Part shown: piece by piece, positions 4,610-7,824 of the stretch | How positions within the stretch are numbered: position 1 is the stretch's first letter | How the letters are laid out: each line of letters opens with the position of its first letter | Assembly (NCBI GenBank): GCA_025352915.1 | Contig: JANXSA010000706.1 | Coordinates: 1-7,824, forward strand | Source of the DNA: Rhodospirillales bacterium | GTDB taxonomy: Bacteria; Pseudomonadota; Alphaproteobacteria; Acetobacterales; Acetobacteraceae | DNA length: 7,824 bases | Reading direction: 5' to 3' | Position numbers and translations under genes: made by a program | Notes under the pieces: generated by a model | What the model was told of the DNA's origin: nothing | Seen by the model: only the letters and a program-made list of their open reading frames with translations | Databases searched by the model: none

Positions 4610-7120
4610 GTGTCGCGGTTTGCCTGGGGGTGCTATGCGGCACCGGTGACATATGCAGTGACCGACGAGATTGCGCGCGACCTGCCGGTGGCGGAGTGCC
4701 TGGCTGCGCTGCATGCCGTGCTGACCGAGGGACGGAATGCGGTGCTGATCGCGCCGCCGGGGGCGGGCAAGACGACGCTGGTGCCTTTGTCGTTGCTGGG
4801 CGCGCCGTGGCTGGGCGGCGGGAAGATCGTGATGCTGGAGCCGCGGCGGCTGGCGGCGCGGGCGGCGGCGACGCGGATGTCGTTTTTGTTGGGCGAGGCG
4901 GTTGGGGGGACGGTGGGGTATCGCACCCGGCTGGACAGCGCGGTGTCGGCGGCCACAAGGATCGAGGTGGTGACCGAGGGATTGCTGGTGCGGCGGTTGC
5001 AGAGCGATCCCGGGCTGGACGGGGTGGCGCTGGTGATCCTGGACGAGGTGCATGAGCGGGCGCTGGATGCCGACCTGGCGCTGGCGTTCTGTTTGGATTT
5101 GCAGCGCGGGTTGCGGCCGGAATTGCGGTTGCTGGCGATGAGTGCCACGGCGGATGGAGGGCGATTGGGGCCGTTGCTGGCGGCCGGGGTGATCGAGAGC
5201 GCGGGGCGGGCGCATCCGGTGGCGGTGAGCCATGCCGGGCGGGATATCGCGCAGTTGCGGGATCTGCCCGACGCGATGGCGAAGGCGATCCGGGCGGCGC
5301 TGGTCGAGCACAAGGGTGATATTCTGGCGTTTTTGCCGGGGATGGGGGAGATCCGGCGCACCGAGACGGCGCTGGCTGGGTGTGGGGCGCTGGTGTTGCC
5401 GTTGCATGGCGAGTTGCCGGCCGCACAGCAGGATTTGGCGCTGCGGCCGGCGGAGGGGCGGCGGGTTGTGCTGTCGACGTCGATTGCGGAGACGTCGTTG
5501 ACGGTGCCGGGGGTGCGGATTGTGGTGGATGGCGGGTGGCGGCGGGTGCCGCAGCTTGATCCGGCCACTGGACTGACGCGGCTGGTGACGGTGCGGATCA
5601 GCCGGGCAGCGGCCGAGCAGCGGGCGGGGCGGGCGGGGCGCGAGGCGCCGGGGGTGGCGATCCGGTTGTGGAGCACGGCGCTGCATCGCGGGTTGCCGGG
5701 GTTTGACCGGCCGGAGATTTTGCAGGCCGAGTTGTCCGGGTTGGCGCTGGACTGCGCGGCCTGGGGGGCGGCGCCGGGGGATTTGCCGTTTGTCGATGCG
5801 CCGCCGGCGGGGGCGTTGGCGGCGGCGCAAGGGTTGCTGGGGGAGTTGGGGGCGCTGGACCAGGACGGGCGAATCAGTGCGTTGGGGCGGCGGATGGCGG
5901 TGCTGGGGGCGCATCCGCGGCTGGCGGCGATGATGCTGGCGGCGGAGTCGCCGGGGGAGGCGGCGCTGGCGGCGGATATCGCGGCTTTGCTGGAGGAGCG
6001 TGATCCGCTCAGGGCTCCAGTGGGACGTGGCGGCGACGCGCCGGCGGATATCGGGCTGCGGCTGGCGGCATTGGCGGGGCATGCGGATGGGGATCGCGGG
6101 GCAGTTTCGAGAATCAATCGGGCGGCTTCGCAGTATCGGCGGCGGTTGCGGGTGGGGAATGTGGTGGGCGAGGGTGATCCGGCGCGGTTGATCGCGGCGG
6201 GGTTTCCCGACCGGATCGCGCAGCGGCGCGGCGAGCCCGGCAGTTTTCGGCTGGCCGGTGGCGGCGGGGCGCGGCTGGCGGTGTCGGACCCGCTGTCGAA
6301 GGCCAAGTTGCTGGCGGTGGCGAGCCTGGAGATGAAGGCGGGGGCGCGGATTCGGATGGCGGCGGTATTGGAGGTTTCGCAGTTGCCGGCCGCACTCGCG
6401 GCGCGGGTGAGCGAGGTGGTGGAGACCGGGCTCGACCCGGCGACGGGGTCGGTGCTGGCGCGGCGGCGGCGGCGGTTGGGGGCGCTGATCCTGGAGGATC
6501 GCACCGAGCCGGCTGATCCCGCCGAAACCGCTTCGGCGCTGGCGGCGGCGGCGAACCTGGCGCAATTGCCGTGGAGCGACGGAGCGCGGCAGTTCCAGGC
6601 GCGGGTGGCGCTGATGCGGCAGTTGGAGGGGGGGTGGCCCGATCTGTCGGATGCGGCCTTGGGGGCCGAGCGCGGCTGGCTGGCAGCGCATCTGAACGGA
6701 ATGTCACGCCTGGCTGATCTCGGACGGCTGGACATGGCGGCGGTGCTGCGCGCGGCGCTGGCGGGGCTGGCCGATGGCTGGGCGCGAACGGCGCGGCTCG
6801 ACGCCGAATTGCCGACGCATCTGGCGCTGGCGAAGGGGCGGGCGGCGGTGGATTACTGCCAGCCGGTGCCGCTGGCCGAGGCGCGGGCGCAAGTGTTCTA
6901 TGGGCTGGCGGAGACGCCGAAACTGGCTGGCGGACGGGTGGAATTGCGGCTGGCGCTGTTATCGCCGGCGGGGCGCGCGGTTGCGATCACCGGCGATCTC
7001 CGGACGTTCTGGCGCGGTGCCTGGGCCGATGTGCGCCGCGACATGCGCGGGCGCTATCCCCGGCATGACTGGCCGGAAGATCCGGGAGCGGCCGCATCCG
7101 GACAGGTGTCGCGACCGTAA
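4610..7120 (+). CDS. hrpB: ATP-dependent RNA helicase HrpB (DEAH-box)
   Basis: This predicted cytoplasmic superfamily 2 helicase is related to HrpA and the Prp2/DHX proteins; its physiological substrate is poorly defined. The length of 836 residues fits HrpB, which usually has 800-850. Walker A APPGAGKTT is at 48-56, LEPRRLAAR at 76-84, VTEGLL at 121-126, the DEVH box at 145-148, SAT at 178-180, STSIAETSLTVPG at 289-301, and motif VI QRAGRAGR at 337-344. A helicase-associated region follows. The HrpB-specific C-terminal domain occupies about 734-830 and includes LAETPKLAGGRV, LLSPAGRAVAITGDL, FWRGAW and RDMRGRYPRHDWPEDP. No ATG occurs before the helicase core. The first usable start is GTG at 4610; GTG at 4646 and 4658 are alternatives, and 4646 would place the start nearer the conserved LPVAECLAAL. 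None has a good ribosome site, so the N-terminus is uncertain by 12-16 residues. Confidence 0.95.
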   Translation: MSRFAWGCYAAPVTYAVTDEIARDLPVAECLAALHAVLTEGRNAVLIAPPGAGKTTLVPLSLLGAPWLGGGKIVMLEPRRLAARAAATRMSFLLGEAVGGTVGYRTRLDSAVSAATRIEVVTEGLLVRRLQSDPGLDGVALVILDEVHERALDADLALAFCLDLQRGLRPELRLLAMSATADGGRLGPLLAAGVIESAGRAHPVAVSHAGRDIAQLRDLPDAMAKAIRAALVEHKGDILAFLPGMGEIRRTETALAGCGALVLPLHGELPAAQQDLALRPAEGRRVVLSTSIAETSLTVPGVRIVVDGGWRRVPQLDPATGLTRLVTVRISRAAAEQRAGRAGREAPGVAIRLWSTALHRGLPGFDRPEILQAELSGLALDCAAWGAAPGDLPFVDAPPAGALAAAQGLLGELGALDQDGRISALGRRMAVLGAHPRLAAMMLAAESPGEAALAADIAALLEERDPLRAPVGRGGDAPADIGLRLAALAGHADGDRGAVSRINRAASQYRRRLRVGNVVGEGDPARLIAAGFPDRIAQRRGEPGSFRLAGGGGARLAVSDPLSKAKLLAVASLEMKAGARIRMAAVLEVSQLPAALAARVSEVVETGLDPATGSVLARRRRRLGALILEDRTEPADPAETASALAAAANLAQLPWSDGARQFQARVALMRQLEGGWPDLSDAALGAERGWLAAHLNGMSRLADLGRLDMAAVLRAALAGLADGWARTARLDAELPTHLALAKGRAAVDYCQPVPLAEARAQVFYGLAETPKLAGGRVELRLALLSPAGRAVAITGDLRTFWRGAWADVRRDMRGRYPRHDWPEDPGAAASGQVSRP

Positions 7121-7234
7121 CTTGTTGTGCGGGTGCATCCGCACCAATTTGATAGCGTAGATGGCGTGACCGGATCGATGCGCCCCGGCGCCTGATATCG
7201 TGGACCCATCCGGTCCGGACTGGAGATACCTGCC
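7121..7234. promoter_or_regulatory. Intergenic region upstream of the HtrA-like gene
   Basis: This 114-bp spacer holds the sequence GGTGC (7132-7136) and GCACC (7141-7145), which form a small hairpin with an alternative TGCGG/CCGCA pairing (7128-7132 with 7139-7143). It is followed by AATTTGAT, which makes at most a weak terminator after hrpB. TTGATA (7149-7154) matches five of six -35 bases but lacks a reasonable -10 partner. A second hairpin, GGACC (7202-7206) with GGTCC (7212-7216), lies just before the ribosome site. The spacing suggests the protease gene has its own promoter, which I cannot place. Confidence 0.35.
7222..7226 (+). promoter_or_regulatory. Ribosome binding site of the HtrA-like gene
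   Basis: GGAGA lies eight bases before the ATG at 7235. It supports that start over the next in-frame ATG at 7277, which would remove the twin-arginine pair. Confidence 0.65.
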
Positions 7235-7824
7235 ATGTCGAAGAGCCTGACCTCTGTTGCGGCCCCCTCGCGCCGGATGTTGCTGACGACTGCCGCCGCG
7301 TCGGCCGGGTTGCTCGCCCTGCCGTCGTTTGGACGGCCGGCGGCGGCGCGCACCGGACCGGAAAGCTTTTCGCCGCTGGTCAAGCGGGTGATGCCGACGG
7401 TGGTGAACATCGCGGTGACCGAGACCGTGGCCGTCGGCAACGATCCCCTCGCGATGCTGCCGATCGAGGTGCAGAAGCAATTGCGCGAACGCTTCCGCCA
7501 ACGCCAGCGCCAGCAGGAGGTATCCGGCGTCGGCTCCGGCTTCATCATCGATCCCGCGGGCTTCATCGTCACCAACAACCACGTGGTCGGCACGGCGACG
7601 CGGATCATGGTGAGCCTGTCGGATGGCACCAGGTTGCCGGCAACGCTGGTGGGCGGCGACGAGCTGACCGATGTCGCGGTGATCAAGGTGACGGCGCCGG
7701 CCCCGCTGCCGGCGGCGAGCTGGGGCGACAGCCGGCAGGCCGAGGTCGGCGATTGGGTGATCGCCGCCGGCAATCCCTTCGGGCTCGGCGGCTCGGTGTC
7801 GGCCGGGATCATCTCGGCGCGAGG
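7235..7824 (+). CDS. Do/HtrA (DegP)-type serine protease, N-terminal part, runs off the window
   Basis: The reading frame is open from ATG 7235 to the window end: 196 codons and two bases. The protein is a trypsin-fold protease of the HtrA/DegP family (peptidase S1C), which degrades or refolds damaged periplasmic proteins. The leader has SRRMLL at 12-17 followed by an Ala/Leu-rich stretch and a possible AAA cleavage site ending at 38. This resembles a twin-arginine signal, although the usual Phe and Lys positions are Leu and Thr. The mature start FSPLVKRVMPTVVNI (45-59) is typical of the family. A charged Gln/Arg-rich loop (79-95) precedes GVGSGFIID (98-106). Catalytic His116 lies in VTNNHVV and Asp146 in DELTDVAVIKV. 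WVIAAGNPFGLGGSVSAGIIS (174-194) also fits. The catalytic serine (GNSGGP) and the PDZ domains lie beyond the edge, so activity and subtype (DegP, DegQ or DegS-like) cannot be confirmed. Confidence 0.92.
   Translation, partial: MSKSLTSVAAPSRRMLLTTAAASAGLLALPSFGRPAAARTGPESFSPLVKRVMPTVVNIAVTETVAVGNDPLAMLPIEVQKQLRERFRQRQRQQEVSGVGSGFIIDPAGFIVTNNHVVGTATRIMVSLSDGTRLPATLVGGDELTDVAVIKVTAPAPLPAASWGDSRQAEVGDWVIAAGNPFGLGGSVSAGIISAR

Noticed and set aside
3456..4649. A 397-codon plus-strand frame opposite dsbD, and similar Gly-rich frames opposite pip and the rgpF-like gene
   Set aside because: Low-complexity Gly/Ala/Asp/Gln composition with no motif; antisense shadows of strongly supported minus-strand genes.
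4569..5426. N-terminal extension of the dsbD reading frame by 286 codons
   Set aside because: The extension lies opposite hrpB, is Pro/Ala/Ser-rich, and would bury the signal peptide; a ribosome site supports the start at 4568.
4565..6735. Two long open frames (about 700 codons each) on the minus strand opposite hrpB
   Set aside because: They are Arg/Pro/Ser-rich without any domain, lie wholly opposite a well-supported helicase, and are expected from the extreme third-position GC of that gene.
7054..7812. Minus-strand frame of 252 codons opposite the HtrA-like gene
   Set aside because: No domain; it sits opposite a frame with clear HtrA motifs and covers the intergenic gap by chance.
1..7824. 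A new multi-gene defence or mobile system
   Set aside because: All five genes belong to known chromosomal families, and no array, toxin-antitoxin pair, reverse transcriptase, nuclease, integrase or phage gene is visible.

Overview
The window is very GC-rich, with strong G/C preference at third codon positions. It carries five protein genes: four complete and one cut off by the right edge. Gene content, codon usage and the two kinds of intergenic repeat suggest an alphaproteobacterium, quite possibly Acetobacteraceae. That placement is inference from general resemblance and no marker gene is present to fix it.

Layout. Left edge (1-54): two overlapping GC-rich hairpins just past the 3' end of the first gene. 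Minus strand, 55-1005: proline iminopeptidase (pip). Minus strand, 1039-2106: a rhamnan-synthesis-F-like (RgpF) glycan protein, 33 bp upstream of pip and probably co-transcribed with it from a candidate promoter near 2160-2188. Then a 353-bp gap without a gene (2107-2459). It holds a GC hairpin in the rgpF leader and a 169-bp AT-rich, MITE-like element with inverted arms of 38 and 39 bp. Minus strand, 2460-4568: a DsbD/ScsB-type membrane thiol:disulfide reductase. Only 41 bp from its start, in the opposite direction, begins the DEAH-box helicase HrpB (plus strand, 4610-7120). After 114 bp a Do/HtrA-type serine protease with a twin-arginine-like leader starts at 7235 and runs off the window, so its catalytic serine is not visible.

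Together the genes look like ordinary chromosomal housekeeping and envelope functions: peptide turnover, surface glycan, periplasmic thiol redox, RNA helicase and periplasmic protein quality control. The DsbD-like reductase and the HtrA protease both act on extracytoplasmic proteins, but they lie on opposite strands with hrpB between them, so they are not one operon. I found no defence system, CRISPR array, transposase, integrase, tRNA or rRNA, and no convincing new multi-gene system. The least explained item is the inverted-repeat element at 2247-2415.
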